Shown: positions 1 through 10,028 of the stretch, one piece after another | Numbering within the stretch: the stretch's first letter is position 1 | How the letters are laid out: every line of letters starts with the position of its first letter | Assembly (NCBI RefSeq): GCF_026212465.1 | Contig: NC_080049.1 | Location: 7,680,859 to 7,744,858, forward strand | DNA length: 64,000 nt | From: Amaranthus tricolor | Lineage: Eukaryota > Streptophyta > Magnoliopsida > Caryophyllales > Amaranthaceae | Direction: 5' to 3' | Program-made: the position numbers and the translations under genes | The notes under the pieces: model-generated | What the model saw: only the letters and a program-made list of their open reading frames with translations | What the model was told of the DNA's origin: nothing | Database searches by the model: none

Positions 1-392
1 AATGATGGAGGGTGAGAGTTTAAATAAAAATATTTTTAATACTCACCCCATCATCCCACGTTTTCCACTACCAACATTATATTCATATATAATACTAGTA
101 ACCTAGGTCAAAAGAAACTGATTCTTTTGTTAACCTAATTGGATCACAAGCCCATACTCCTAATGGGCCTGAGTCATTTATCGTTCAATTGATTCTTTTG
201 TAAGACCTTATAAGATTAATTATATTAGTCGTGGTCCAATTATTATTGACCCACCAATTATATTTATTCTCTAGCAAATAAATACAATTACTAATAATAA
301 TTAACTTTATTATCTTCATAAATATCATATATATTTATATTTAGTAATTGTCGGAAATGTCTACGGACATATTCCTTTAATTTTTATCAGTT
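1..392. other. Unassigned AT-rich sequence, possible retroelement end
   Basis: No coding frame is visible. On the minus strand it follows directly on the truncated LINE ORF1 and has the texture of retrotransposon untranslated sequence, but no LTR ends or target duplication could be found, so the origin stays open. Confidence 0.25.
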
Positions 393-569
393 GACATTTT
401 GGGTGTCCATGGTTTTATCTTTGTTGTCAAACAAAACTACATACTCATAAGCCTTATCCCTAGATTCACCGGAATTCATTCAAACCATGTATATCCACCA
501 TGCCTACTGTGTCTACATCAAGGTCTTTCCATATACGTCGCACAAAACCATCAATAACATGTAGAGGTG

Positions 570-700
570 TGTTAGGCCTTATGTGTATTTGGGTAACTAA
601 CTTTGGGCCATTGTATAGCCTTGGTATGTCTTAGACCCATATTTTGTATATATAAACCTTACTAAATCTATTGAATAGAAAGAGGGGAAAACAATTCTCA
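570..700 (+). repeat. Left LTR of the deleted copia element
   Basis: About 131 bp, matching 960-1093 with few differences; both contain TTGGGCCATTGTATAGCC and a TATA-like TGTATATATAAACC. The last few bases appear lost in the deletion. Confidence 0.75.
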
Positions 701-704
701 GGCA

Positions 705-953
705 ATGAATCTATTTTGTGACAGTCAATCGGCATTGTATATTGCTCAAAATCCGGTGTTTCACGAGCGTACTAAGCATATTGAGGTTGATTGTCACTAT
801 GTTCGTGACGCTATTCAAGAAGGTATTCTACGTACCTCTCATGTCAAGACGGATGAGCAAGTTGCAGATTTGTTTACTAAAGCATTGGGACAGAAGCAAT
901 TCCGCTATTTACTAGACAAGTTGGGCATTTATGACTTGCATGCTCCAACTTGA
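705..953 (+). pseudogene. Copia RNase H C-terminal fragment
   Basis: The 82 codons read [20 protein letters not shown], then [15 protein letters not shown] and [13 protein letters not shown]. These are the conserved landmarks of the copia RNase H end ([31 protein letters not shown]). The frame is open to a TGA at 951-953, but the polyprotein upstream is absent, so this is a leftover and not a gene. The ATG is an internal methionine that the deletion placed next to the LTR. Confidence 0.85.
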
Positions 954-959
954 GGGAGG

Positions 960-1093
960 TATTAGGCCTTATGTGTATTTGGGTAACTAACTTTGGGCCA
1001 TTGTATAGCCTTGGTATGTCTTAGGCCCATATTTTGTATATATAAACCTTACTAAATCTAATGAATAGAAAGAGGGGAAAACAATTTCTATCA
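960..1093 (+). repeat. Right LTR of the deleted copia element
   Basis: A 134-bp copy of the left LTR, ending TCTATCA next to the AGGTG duplication. Its first dinucleotide is TA rather than the usual TG. Confidence 0.75.
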
Positions 1094-1211
1094 AGGTGGA
1101 TTTTCCACAACCACAAAACACACCACAGCGTTTCCCAATATCTAATCTCATCTTCAATATCAGACAAGTCGATTTTAACAAACTTGGGGTTGGAAATAGA
1201 ATTACCTTTGT

Positions 1212-1510
1212 CATTCACTGAAGGAATTGGAATGTTCTGTGCCGGCTGTACTGTGGTGCTGCTCCCTGCCGCATATTGACTCATATCGCCCTTATCGCCT
1301 TCTTCATTAACAATGGATGCCCAATCTTGAGGAGGTTGTTCAGTTATCTTCTTTGCTTCGCAATTCACTGACGGAGTAGGGTCATTCTGAGCCTGCTGTG
1401 ATATGGTGCTGCTCCCTATCGGTTTCTGTTTCTACCCACCATTGTCGCCTACTCTATTAACAATGGAGGCCCAACTTTGAGGAGTTAGGTCAGATACCTT
1501 CTTCACTGGA
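1212..1510 (-). repeat. Imperfect tandem duplication inside LINE ORF1
   Basis: Two adjacent copies, spaced about 150 bp, each read on the minus strand as WASIVN, then a Gly/Asp-rich stretch, then GSST, AQN and PSVN. One copy carries DWASIVNEEGDKGDMS and AQNIPIPSVN, the other SWASIVNRVGDNGG and AQNDPTPSVN. At DNA level, CATTCACTGA at 1212 recurs as ATTCACTGA at 1363. Confidence 0.65.
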
Positions 1511-1780
1511 CTATGAGTTCTATTCTTCAAACCTGATTCAGATTTGGGACAGGTAGCGAGTTCTCCAGCCGATTCCAAACGCACAACCACTGATGATTGG
1601 CCTCCGATTTGGGTAGCAGTCGCGGCTGTTTTCTGGGCCTCTGTCTTCCTCGGCCGCTCCGGACCTCGTGCTTTGGCTGGTTCTACCATGCTAGGGCAGC
1701 AACGGTGAACCATAGGGAGGGTCGCTAGAGGGAGAGGCTCGTGGGTTAGAGAGTGTTTATTATTATTATTATTATTATTA

Positions 1781-2444
1781 GGGAAATTTGCAAATAAACA
1801 CCTTTTAAAACCCATTTTTTTGTAAAGAAACATCTTTTATAATTTTTTTTTTGTAAAAAAACACTTTAATAGACTTTTTTTAAAAAAAAAAACACCTTAA
1901 ATCAGTTTCCGGTGACTTTTGTCAACTTTCCGGCGTTGGCTATGCTATTTGTCAACTTTCCGGCATTGACTTTTGTTTTTATTTTTATTTTTATTTTTAT
2001 TTTTATTTTTATTATTAATATTTTTTTTAAAATTTTTATTTTTATTATTATTTTAAAAAAATAAAAAAAAAAAATAAATAATAATAATAATAATAAAAAC
2101 AAAAATAAAAATAATAATAATTTTTTTAAAAATTTTTTTAAAAATTTTTTTTAAAAAAATTTTTTTTATTATTTTTTTTATTATTATTTTATTATTTATC
2201 CTTTTGTTTTTATTTTTATTTTATTTTTAATTTTTATTATTATTATTTTTTTTATTTTTGTTTTTATTATTATTATTATTATTATTTTTTTTTTTTTTTA
2301 ATTTTTTTTTAAAAATAAAAATAAAAATTAAAATTAAAAAAAAATTAATTTTAATAATTAAAAAAATAAAAAAAATTAAAAAAAAATTAATAATAATAAT
2401 AAAAATAAAAAGTATAAAAAATATAAATAAAAATAATAATAATA

Positions 2445-2514
<70 letters not shown>

Positions 2515-2524
2515 TTAAAATTAA

Positions 2525-2561
<37 letters not shown>

Positions 2562-2981
2562 AATAAAAACAAAAGGAAAAATAAAAAAATAATAAAAAAT
2601 AAATTTTTTAAAATTTAAAAAAAAATTATTATTTCTTTTATTTTTGTTTTTATTATTATTATTATTATTATTTTTTTTTTTTTTTTTTTTTTATATTTAT
2701 TTTTTATAAAAATTTTTTTAAATAATAATAAAAATAAAAATTTTTTAAAAAATAATATTAATAATAAAAATAAAAATAAAAATAAAAATAAAAGTCAACG
2801 CCGGAAAGTTGACAAATGGCATAGTCAACGCCGGAAAGTTGACACAAGTCACCGGAAACTGATTTAAGGTGTTTTTTTTTTTAAAAAGTCTCTTAAAAGG
2901 TGTTTTCTTACAAAAAAAATTATAAAAGGTGTTTCTTCACAAAAAAAGGGATTTTAAAAGGTGTTTCTTTGCAAATAATCC
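1781..2981. mobile_element. Long inverted-repeat DNA element, Mutator-like non-autonomous candidate
   Basis: Left arm 1781 to about 1980 and right arm about 2790-2981 are inverted copies. The left arm starts GGGAAATTTGCAAATAAACA; the right arm, reverse-complemented, starts GGATTATTTGCAAAGAAACA. Both continue through TCAGTTTCCGGTGACTT and GTCAACTTTCCGGCGTTG. Each arm is built of roughly 30-bp subrepeats starting AAACACCTTT. The core is almost pure A/T simple sequence with no gene. TTATTATTA precedes (1772-1780) and follows (2982-2990) the element, which fits a 9-bp Mutator-type duplication but lies in a TTA microsatellite, so it proves little. Confidence 0.65.
1985..2790. repeat. Low-complexity A/T core
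   Basis: Runs of TTTTTA, AAAAAT and (AAT)n, including a long AAT tract near 2441-2513. The first half is roughly complementary to the second. Open frames here (poly-Lys/Ile, poly-Leu) are artefacts of composition. Confidence 0.85.
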
Positions 2982-3000
2982 TTATTATTATTATTATTAT

Positions 3001-3657
3001 TGTTTCGGTGTTTAAACGAGAAAGTGCAAAAAACACTTAATATACCTGGAGATAGGTGGAAGTGTGATCAAGAGGAGCGACTCGTGGAAGGAAGCGACTT
3101 GAGTTCCTACAAAACAACACGTTAGCCTTTGTCCGGGGGGTGATCTCCCGGAAAACCCCTCCGACGCTCAAGTTAGAACGTTAATGTGAGATTGAATAGA
3201 GGATTAGAGACTGAATGTAATTGAGTCTCGAGATGGATATAGCTTGGATGTCAGTGGGCTAATGAAATGGAGAGTGAGGAAGGATACTAAGAAGGATTAT
3301 TTTCAGATGATCCTCCCTTCTTGATGATGGCCCCTATTTATAATGGTGAGGAAGGAAAGTTATTTCAGAGAAGATGTGGAGTATCATGGGAGTAATGGGT
3401 AGTTACCAAACTTGAACCAAGGAGAACCATGCATTGTGGGAGAGTGGGAAGGTGAGTCAACCTGATGGTCATTTCCTTATGGGAAGTTAGGGTTTTTAGA
3501 AATAATTGGCCTATGGGCCATTCAAGGAAGATGGTAATTCCAGAAAAAGCCCATTGACCGAAAGTCAAGGTCAACTGAAAAGGTCAAAGGGTATTTTAGT
3601 AATATGATGCTAATAATTTAAAATAAATAAGTAAATTAGATAAATGATACCATGACA
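3001..3657 (-). repeat. 3' LTR of the gypsy element
   Basis: Begins TGTTTCGGTG and ends CATGACA on the plus strand. Identical to 9372-10028 apart from three substitutions that I counted (near 3289, 3389 and 3512). The short open frame at 3365-3574 occurs in both LTRs and resembles no known protein. Confidence 0.93.
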
Positions 3658-3976
3658 TTTAGCCCCACGCATGAAGGATGATGTGAGGAGAGAGCCCCAG
3701 CGACTTGAAATATCTTCCTTTTATGCGGAAACAATAAGCGTCTACCAAAACACCTTAGTGTCAATGAAGGGATGTGATTATAGAGAACGTTCGGACCCTC
3801 AAGAAGATGAATATGTTCCCAATTTGGCAGATCTTTGGGAGGATTCCGAAAATTGAGTTCGTAAGCTTCGAACCGACTGTTCATATGCCGAATTCCGAGT
3901 TGTAACGAAAAAGTTATGACCTTTTCAAAATATCCGTGTGAGACATACAAAGTCCAAGAAAGAAAGGAAAGAGAAT

Positions 3977-4469
3977 CGAGCCGTGGCTTATGATATGCCG
4001 TGGGATAGCCCCAACCGTCGATACCATCCAGCAGATAAAAAATGTTTTGGAGGTTTGATCCCGCAACCTCTCCGACTGCGTGTAGCCCTTGGAACCAACT
4101 GAGACAGCCGTTTAGTTGTATAGTATGTCGCACGAATTTTATATATTTCCATTAAGTTGAGCTCCTAAAGTCGCGGCTTGTAGCATGCCGTGGGGTAATC
4201 CCAGCTGTTTATACCTTCCAGCAGCAAAAATGTAACTACAAGGGTTCAATCCTGCTACCCAAGACGCGTGGTAACAACACTCAAACCAGCTAAGACATCC
4301 TTGCCTTTGTGAAGCAATTCACGCGGATGTTTTATATTCTGATACTTCCAGCTATACTACACGTATGTCACGGATATTCAATGACTTAGAATATTTTTTA
4401 GAGTTTGCTTACCAAAAGGGGGCCGACTTATCTACCCCACGGACAGGATCATAATATTTCTTTATTTTC

Positions 4470-4514
<45 letters not shown>

Positions 4515-5035
4515 TTTTTATAAATCCAAGGGGAAAGCGAATAGAATAACTCAAGCCGCGGATTATGTCATGCCGCGGAGTACCCTCAGCTAGCAGCAAA
4601 AATGCAAATAGAAGGGTTTGATCCCGCAACCTCTGGGATAGTGTGCGAAACTTGGAACCAATTGAGACAGCTATCCACTTGTGCAGCATATCGCACGGAT
4701 TCTTTATAATTTGATGCTTGCAGTCCAGCTTTTATTACTTGAATGCCGTGACTATTTTCACTACTTAGAATATTTTCGAGTTTGTACCCACGCAAGGGGG
4801 TCCGACTTATCAACCTTGCGGTCCACACGAAGAAGTTTACATGATATCTCGGAGTATATGCACCCGAAGACGCGGCTTGTGTATGTTGTGGGATTGCCTT
4901 AGCCATCGATATTCAATAGCAAAAATGTTGGCAAGAAGTTTCGATGCCGCGACCTCCGATACACAATGCAACGCTTCAGACCAACTGAGACAACTAGTTC
5001 CTTGTGATGCATATCGCACGACTTCGAATATTAAT
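3977..5035 (-). repeat. Four diverged tRNA-like units inside the gypsy element
   Basis: On the minus strand, near 4109-4051, 4300-4241, 4671-4613 and 4993-4937, each unit has an A-box-like TGTCTCAGTTGG (or TGTCTTAGCTGG). About 44 bases later comes a B-box-like GGGATCAAACC or GGATTGAACCC, close to true tRNA spacing. Each is preceded by a GTGCGATATGC-like motif and followed by CAGCAAAAATG variants and a GCATGCCGCGG-like motif. They share an in-frame consensus (CLSWFQ, then EVAGSN), which I read as a by-product of the repeat and not as a gene. Fold and pol III activity are unproven. Confidence 0.5.
4478..4511. repeat. (TTA)n microsatellite
   Basis: About 11 ATT triplets in the gypsy internal region. 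Confidence 0.9.
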
Positions 5036-5574
5036 ACTTAGTTCAGCTTCTATCATTGCCATGTCGCGGAAAACGAAATACTTGAATATTTTTAATTTTT
5101 GGAGCAAGATAGCCCCCAAAGGGGGTCCGACTTGTCTATCTTGCGGACAATACGACGGTTTCCTCCCTTCCGTTTCGGATTATATTATATTTAAGGCCGC
5201 GAAAACTCTAAGAAAAATATTTTTGGGCGAAATTACCAAGGAGGGTCCAACTTGTCGACCCCACGGACAAGATACCAACTTTATTGTTAAATCTTCCTTC
5301 TCGCTATTTATTTGTCGTGGAGTCTTAGGAGGATAATATGTCGCGGAATAAGTTTGTCTCAGCTAGAGTAATAAATCACGTGAGAATTTGACGACGCGGC
5401 TTGGACTTCCTCTCAGAATATTTCCGCGCCTTCGATTTAACCATGACGCGTACTAATAGTCCGCGTCTTCAACTGTGCATTCAACATGAAAATTCTTCCA
5501 TACTTGGAATATTTCAAAAATGATAGGGAGCACCAGGGGGTCCGACTTATTGATTTCACGGATTGATAAGAATC

Positions 5575-6360
5575 TTTGAAAAATTTGAAGTTGCTCATGA
5601 CGCTAAGGAGGATGACGCGTCCTTGCTGTATTCCGCGGCTATCTTGGATGACGCGGAATAAGGATTCGCAAGATTTATAAGTCGGACGGTAGAATGGGTA
5701 ATCTCTATACTTAGAATTTTTTATATTTCCCTTGGAGTGTAATTTAGGGTCCGACTTATCGATTCTACGGCGTCGATAGGAAATTTGATAACTTAGAGAA
5801 ATTATCAATATTTTCACACTTTTGGGTGTCCGACTTATCGACATCGCAGAACAATAAAAATACTCGCAATTTCTCTTCGTCTTAACAAGCCCCTTATTCT
5901 TCTATGACGCGAAATGAGCAAATACTTTGAAAAATTTCTCTTCTTGACGAGCCTCATATTTTTTATGCCGCGGAATGAATGTAAGGGTCCGCGTCTTCAC
6001 CCATACAGACAATACGAAAATCTTTCCATAATGAGCACGAATTTATTGGAACTTTGAAAAATTGGAAGTTGATCGTGTAGGGGTTTGTAACGCTGAGGAG
6101 GATGACGCGGCTTCATTTTTATTCCGCGGCTATTACGAGTGACGCGGCAAAAGATCCACCACAACTATAAGTCAGATGGTAGAATGAACAATCCTCATAC
6201 TTAGATTTTTCCCAACGTTTTTACCTTTTAGGGTCTAAATTAGGGTCCGACTTATCGACCCTCCGGCTTCATGAGGAAGCCTGATAACTTAGAAAATTTT
6301 TTCATATTTCCTCCTCATTGGGGGTCCGACTTATCCATGACACAGATATCTTCCACAATA
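5575..6360 (-). repeat. Direct repeat of about 280 bp inside the gypsy element
   Basis: The segment from about 5575 (GAAAAATTTGAAGTTG) recurs from about 6055 (GAAAAATTGGAAGTTG). Shared landmarks in the same order are GAGGAGGATGACGCG, ATTCCGCGGCTAT, GGTAGAATG, TCATACTTAGA-like, two GGTCCGACTTATC motifs and GATAACTTAGA. The two copies are clearly diverged. Confidence 0.65.
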
Positions 6361-6529
6361 ATTTTTCATGCTATAGGAATTGTAGGGCAACACCAAGGCA
6401 AGTGAACTCAGCTACATTGAATATTGCGCGGAATAAATAATACCTGCATAGACTCATTGCGGAATCTTCATAACTTAGAAAAATTGCAAGAAAGTTGGTC
6501 ATATATAGAGTCCGACTTATAGACTCTGA

Positions 6530-7082
6530 AGACACAACCAATATTCTCGAAGTTCTATAGCCACCGTGGCTCCTTCGTGATATCTTCCGCAAGTTTTAAA
6601 GATTCAATTCAGAAGCCTCAACTACTTTTTGCAATTGTCGGGCACTTCGTGGAAAATAGAATACTTCTGCGGATGTGTGGTGAACGCTTCCGTTAGCAAA
6701 TGAATTCAAGACTAGAAAACGATTCACAAATGCCGCTGATTTCTGCCGAGTTTATAGAAAACGATGATTTTAACAAGATTTGCAATAAGGAAGTTTAGTG
6801 GGCGTTTGATACTTGATAACTTAAGGCTGTGTAAACGGATGTCGAGTACGTCCGACAACTCTTCATTTTGAAGACTAGATAATTATGAGAAAGTAGAATA
6901 TAACACTGAATAATTGGAAACATTGGAACTTGACGTTGGATGATGAATAAAATGTTGAAACTTGTTATATTGAAATTGAAATTGTCACGGACAAACGATT
7001 GTAATTGTAACTGATGAATGAGAGCTATTGTCTAATTCGACTAACGCTGCTTTTAGTTGAAATTGAGACTGATGAATGAGGG
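6530..7082. other. Gypsy internal region between the protease and the repeat array
   Basis: No open frame of note on the element strand. It holds two near-copies of TGATGAATGAG followed by GCTATTGTC (near 7013 and 7071). This is where reverse transcriptase would be expected, and none of its motifs is present. Confidence 0.6.
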
Positions 7083-9336
7083 CTATTGTCCATCTATACT
7101 CATGACGGAAGGAGACTTTTCTCCCCTTCCTCTTTTAGAAGGGATGACGGAAGTTCCTCGTTTCATGGTGTTGATGAGGGATTGGCGGGCCATTACCTGG
7201 TCTCCTTTGAGGATGCCCACTTGTTCGTCGTCCTGCTCAAACTGTAACAAGAGTTGGTGAGGGAAGATTACCGCTTTGATCTTGTTGATGAGTGGGAGTC
7301 CCATGATGGCGTTGTAGGGGAACGTCAGATCTACCACTGTGAATCGCACGGGCATTGTTTTGTTTCCGCTTCTTTCCCCTATTCGCACAGGGAGTATGAT
7401 TGTTCCCATTGGAATGACCTGGTTTCCTCCAAACCCAATCAAAGGTTTATCAAGGGGTTGCAGGTGCTTTTCTTCGAATTTCATTTTTCTTAGGCATTCC
7501 ATCGTTATAAGATCGGCTGTGCTTCCGGTATCCACCAATACTCGCCTCACCATCATTTGCCCAATCTTGATGGTAACCACTAAAGGATCAGTGTGTGGTT
7601 GTTGCAACGGTTGGGTAGTGGCATCAAATCTCATGATCGGCCCACTTGAGGTGGTTTTTGGGGGTCCTTTGAACAGAGTATGGACGCTGTCTTTCGCGGC
7701 GCGGATTGTAGGATATTCCTCGGTGTATCTGCTGAAAATCATATTGATGGTTCCTTGTGTGTTGGAACTTTCGTGCCTAGCCTCGTTTCTTTTCTGATTC
7801 CAAGGCCTTCTTGCCGCGTCGCCTCTCGTGCCATAGTCTTTTCGATTGATGAACCTTGATAGCTCCCCCTCGTCGGCTAGCTGATGTAGGATACGCTTGA
7901 GTTCGCGACATTGGGCCAAAGTGTGGCCGTGTTCTTTGTGGTAATCACACCACAGACTGTAGTTGCGTCGATCAGAGGGGGTGGTAGTAGGAGGTGAAGT
8001 TGGCAACTGATCCCGGATGGCGAAGAATATGTCCTTCCTGTTCCGGTTGAACATCGGATCGTTACCTCCATCTAGCAACTTCCGCGTCCTGGACTCCCCT
8101 TTAGCGACATATACATGTCTGGATCGTGGAGGTCCCATGTCTGAGGGAGGTTCTGGACGACGCAACGCATGTTCCTCTCTGTTCCTTGAGGAATGATTGG
8201 ATATTGGATCCTTTTTTTCTGACCTTCGTTTTTTGGGGTCATGTGCCTGACATATCTCGGAAGCCGTGACGTAGCTTTGACACTGCTTCATGGCCTCCGC
8301 GTATGTCTTCACTTGACTCTCGACCAACTGGAACTTGAGCCTTTGAGCCTTCATTCCGTTGATTAGGGCGTTTAAGGCGACTGATTCTTCCAAATCCGTT
8401 ACCTCCAGCACTGCCTCGTGGAATTTCCTCAGATACGATGATATGGATTCCCCTTCCAGTTGCGTTATGCTAAGCAAATGGGAGTTTGATTTCTCCTGCC
8501 TTCTGGATGCCACAAAGTGACCCAAGAATTTGCTCTCTAATTGGGCAAAGGTGTGGATACTTCTCCCTGGAAGAGAGGTGTACCACGTCAAGGCTACTCC
8601 TGTGAGAGTAGTTGGGAAGAATTTGCACCACAATGCTGGGTTGGTGGTGTACAGCAACATCAAGTTTTTGTATGCCATCAAGTGTTCCTCGGGGCATGAT
8701 CTTTATTTTTCCGGGGTTGGGAGTATTCAGTATCTCCGGAGCCAACGAAGAGATTATTGGCATAAGATCTTCGGGGAGGCTACTCTTGCCGGTCTCATTC
8801 CGCGGCATTATGACGGGGCTGGTGGGATGGCTAGATCCCGTGAGTTGCGCTTTCTTCCTTTCTTCCCTCCTTTTGTCCACCAATGATTAAACACTTTCGA
8901 ACGCCCTCTGCTTCTTGTTTTCCAGGTAAGTACGGGCATCTCAAGAGGCAGTTTTGGATTCGTCATCTCGCAGGTCTGTTTTGCTGAGGCTCGGGTAGGT
9001 TCTAGATCTCTCCCGCCTCTTCTTATTGCGTCTACTGGAGTGGGAAGTCCTCGAGTTCCCATCCTGAGATTCATGAGACTTCGGTATCTCCTGATGGGGT
9101 TCGATTCGTTCCCGCAAATTTTTTATTTGATCTGCCTTATCTTCTAATACTCGTTGTTGAGTAGGGGCATTATTTATGACGGCGCGGAGTTGTTCAGAGA
9201 AAGCAGCAGTGAGGTTCCGCGCTAGCATGTCTAGATCACGGCGAGTCACGGCTTGATTATTAGCGTGACCTACAGAAGTGTCTGTATCAGTGCTATGCAC
9301 GGTGGCGGTTTGAGTCGGATTTTTCTTAGGAGCCAT
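7083..9336 (-). pseudogene. Gag and aspartic protease of the gypsy element (gag frame broken)
   Basis: Starts at ATG 9336 (MAPKKNPTQTATVHSTD) just inside the primer-binding site. The N-terminal part meets a TGA near 8941 and a TAA near 8890 in the same frame. The frame then changes near 8700, where KIKIMPRGTLDG gives way to PEEHLMAYKN. From there to 7083 one frame is open. It carries the retrotransposon gag domain (AYKNLMLLYT to LESKFLGHF and ITQLEGESISSYLRKFHEAV), a knuckle-like CDYHKEHGHTLAQC, and a retroviral-type protease with active site VLVDTGSTADLI and flap/core FTVVDLTFPYNAIMGLPL. Gag normally forms the particle and the protease cuts the polyprotein. The two nonsense codons and one frameshift mean that full-length gag cannot be made. 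It stops after the protease (SPSVMSIDGQ) and no pol follows. Confidence 0.87.
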
Positions 9337-9352
9337 GACTTCTTATCCTTTC

Positions 9353-9368
9353 CCCACAGACGGCGCCA
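9353..9368 (-). other. Primer-binding site of the gypsy element
   Basis: TGGCGCCGTCTGTGGG on the minus strand, three bases from the LTR end. Its first nine bases fit the tRNA-derived primer sites commonly seen in Tat/Athila-type gypsy elements. Confidence 0.75.
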
Positions 9369-9371
9369 AAC

Positions 9372-10028
9372 TGTTTCGGTGTTTAAACGAGAAAGTGCAA
9401 AAAACACTTAATATACCTGGAGATAGGTGGAAGTGTGATCAAGAGGAGCGACTCGTGGAAGGAAGCGACTTGAGTTCCTACAAAACAACACGTTAGCCTT
9501 TGTCCGGGGGGTGATCTCCCGGAAAACCCCTCCGACGCTCAAGTTAGAACGTTAATGTGAGATTGAATAGAGGATTAGAGACTGAATGTAATTGAGTCTC
9601 GAGATGGATATAGCTTGGATGTCAGTGGGCTAATGAAATGGAGAGTGAGTAAGGATACTAAGAAGGATTATTTTCAGATGATCCTCCCTTCTTGATGATG
9701 GCCCCTATTTATAATGGTGAGGAAGGAAAGTTATTTCAGAGAAGATGTGGAGTATCATGAGAGTAATGGGTAGTTACCAAACTTGAACCAAGGAGAACCA
9801 TGCATTGTGGGAGAGTGGGAAGGTGAGTCAACCTGATGGTCATTTCCTTATGGGAAGTTAGGGTTTTTAGAAATAATTGGCCCATGGGCCATTCAAGGAA
9901 GATGGTAATTCCAGAAAAAGCCCATTGACCGAAAGTCAAGGTCAACTGAAAAGGTCAAAGGGTATTTTAGTAATATGATGCTAATAATTTAAAATAAATA
10001 AGTAAATTAGATAAATGATACCATGACA
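9372..10028 (-). repeat. 5' LTR of the gypsy element
   Basis: Same 657-bp sequence, next to the primer-binding site. As the 5' LTR in minus-strand sense it should hold the promoter; CCATTATAAATAGGGGCC (complement of about 9700-9717) is a good TATA-box candidate. Confidence 0.93.

Larger units (their letters stand above)
570..1093 (+). mobile_element. Internally deleted Ty1/copia retrotransposon
   Basis: Two near-identical LTRs (570-700 and 960-1093) flank only the last 250 bp of a copia polyprotein. A 5-bp target-site duplication AGGTG lies at 565-569 and 1094-1098. The right LTR begins TATTAGG where the left begins TGTTAGG, and it ends in TCA. The left LTR runs straight into RNase H at about 700, so the primer-binding site, gag, protease, integrase and RT are all missing. 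GAGGGAGG just before the right LTR is the likely polypurine tract. The element lies inside the LINE ORF1 remnant and so is younger than it. Confidence 0.8.
393..1757 (-). pseudogene. LINE ORF1 (DUF4283-type) remnant, split by a copia insertion
   Basis: Read on the minus strand, the stretch starts near 1712 with MVHRCCPSMVEPAKARGP, runs through a Ser/Thr/Pro-rich region and reaches FVKIDLSDIEDEIRYW. It is then interrupted by the copia element at 565-1098. Beyond it, the frame resumes with VIDGFVRRIWKDLDVD, and after a frame change with RDKAYEYVVLFDNKD. This is the order of the RNA-binding-like DUF4283 domain that opens ORF1 of plant L1-type LINEs (VKI..DIE.EI.YW, then VEGFVRRIW, then VLFDNKP). 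ORF1 is an RNA-binding chaperone of the retrotransposition particle. Here it has a stop near 1432, frameshifts and an insertion, and no endonuclease or RT follows, so it is a dead fragment. The segment contains a tandem duplication of about 150 bp (separate entry). Strong for the family, weaker for the exact ends. Confidence 0.7.
4416..6530 (-). repeat. Dispersed array of a GGGTCCGACTTATCGACC motif
   Basis: At least ten copies of (G)GGTCCGACTTRTC, often followed by GACCCYRCGG, start near 4416, 4793, 5117, 5243, 5533, 5748, 5827, 6243, 6320 and 6508, with two inverted relatives near 5677 and 6165. Spacing is irregular (about 77 to 416 bp). GACGCGG and CCGCGG words are mixed among them. No protein frame runs through the region. 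Confidence 0.75.
3001..10028 (-). mobile_element. Complete non-autonomous Ty3/gypsy retrotransposon (gag-protease only)
   Basis: LTRs of 657 bp each (3001-3657 and 9372-10028), both TG...CA, flanked by the 5-bp repeat ATTAT (2996-3000 and 10029-10033). The element reads on the minus strand, so its 5' LTR is 9372-10028. A primer-binding site of the type TGGCGCCGTCTGTGGG (9353-9368) sits next to that LTR, and GGGGCTAAA (complement of 3658-3666) is the likely polypurine tract. The inside holds a broken gag, an intact protease and 3.4 kb of repeats. No RT, RNase H or integrase frame exists. The PBS and gag style suggest the Tat/Athila side of gypsy; that is inference. By eye the LTRs differ at three sites, so insertion is recent. 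Confidence 0.9.

Noticed and set aside
1902..2572. Open frames of Leu/Ile/Lys-rich peptides on both strands
   Set aside because: They are translations of A/T simple repeats in the core of the inverted-repeat element and have no start context or domain.
3636..5019. Related minus-strand frames (CLSWFQ...EVAGSN) in the gypsy internal region, possibly a repeated protein
   Set aside because: The similarity follows from the tRNA-like DNA repeats; the frames shift between copies and do not extend.
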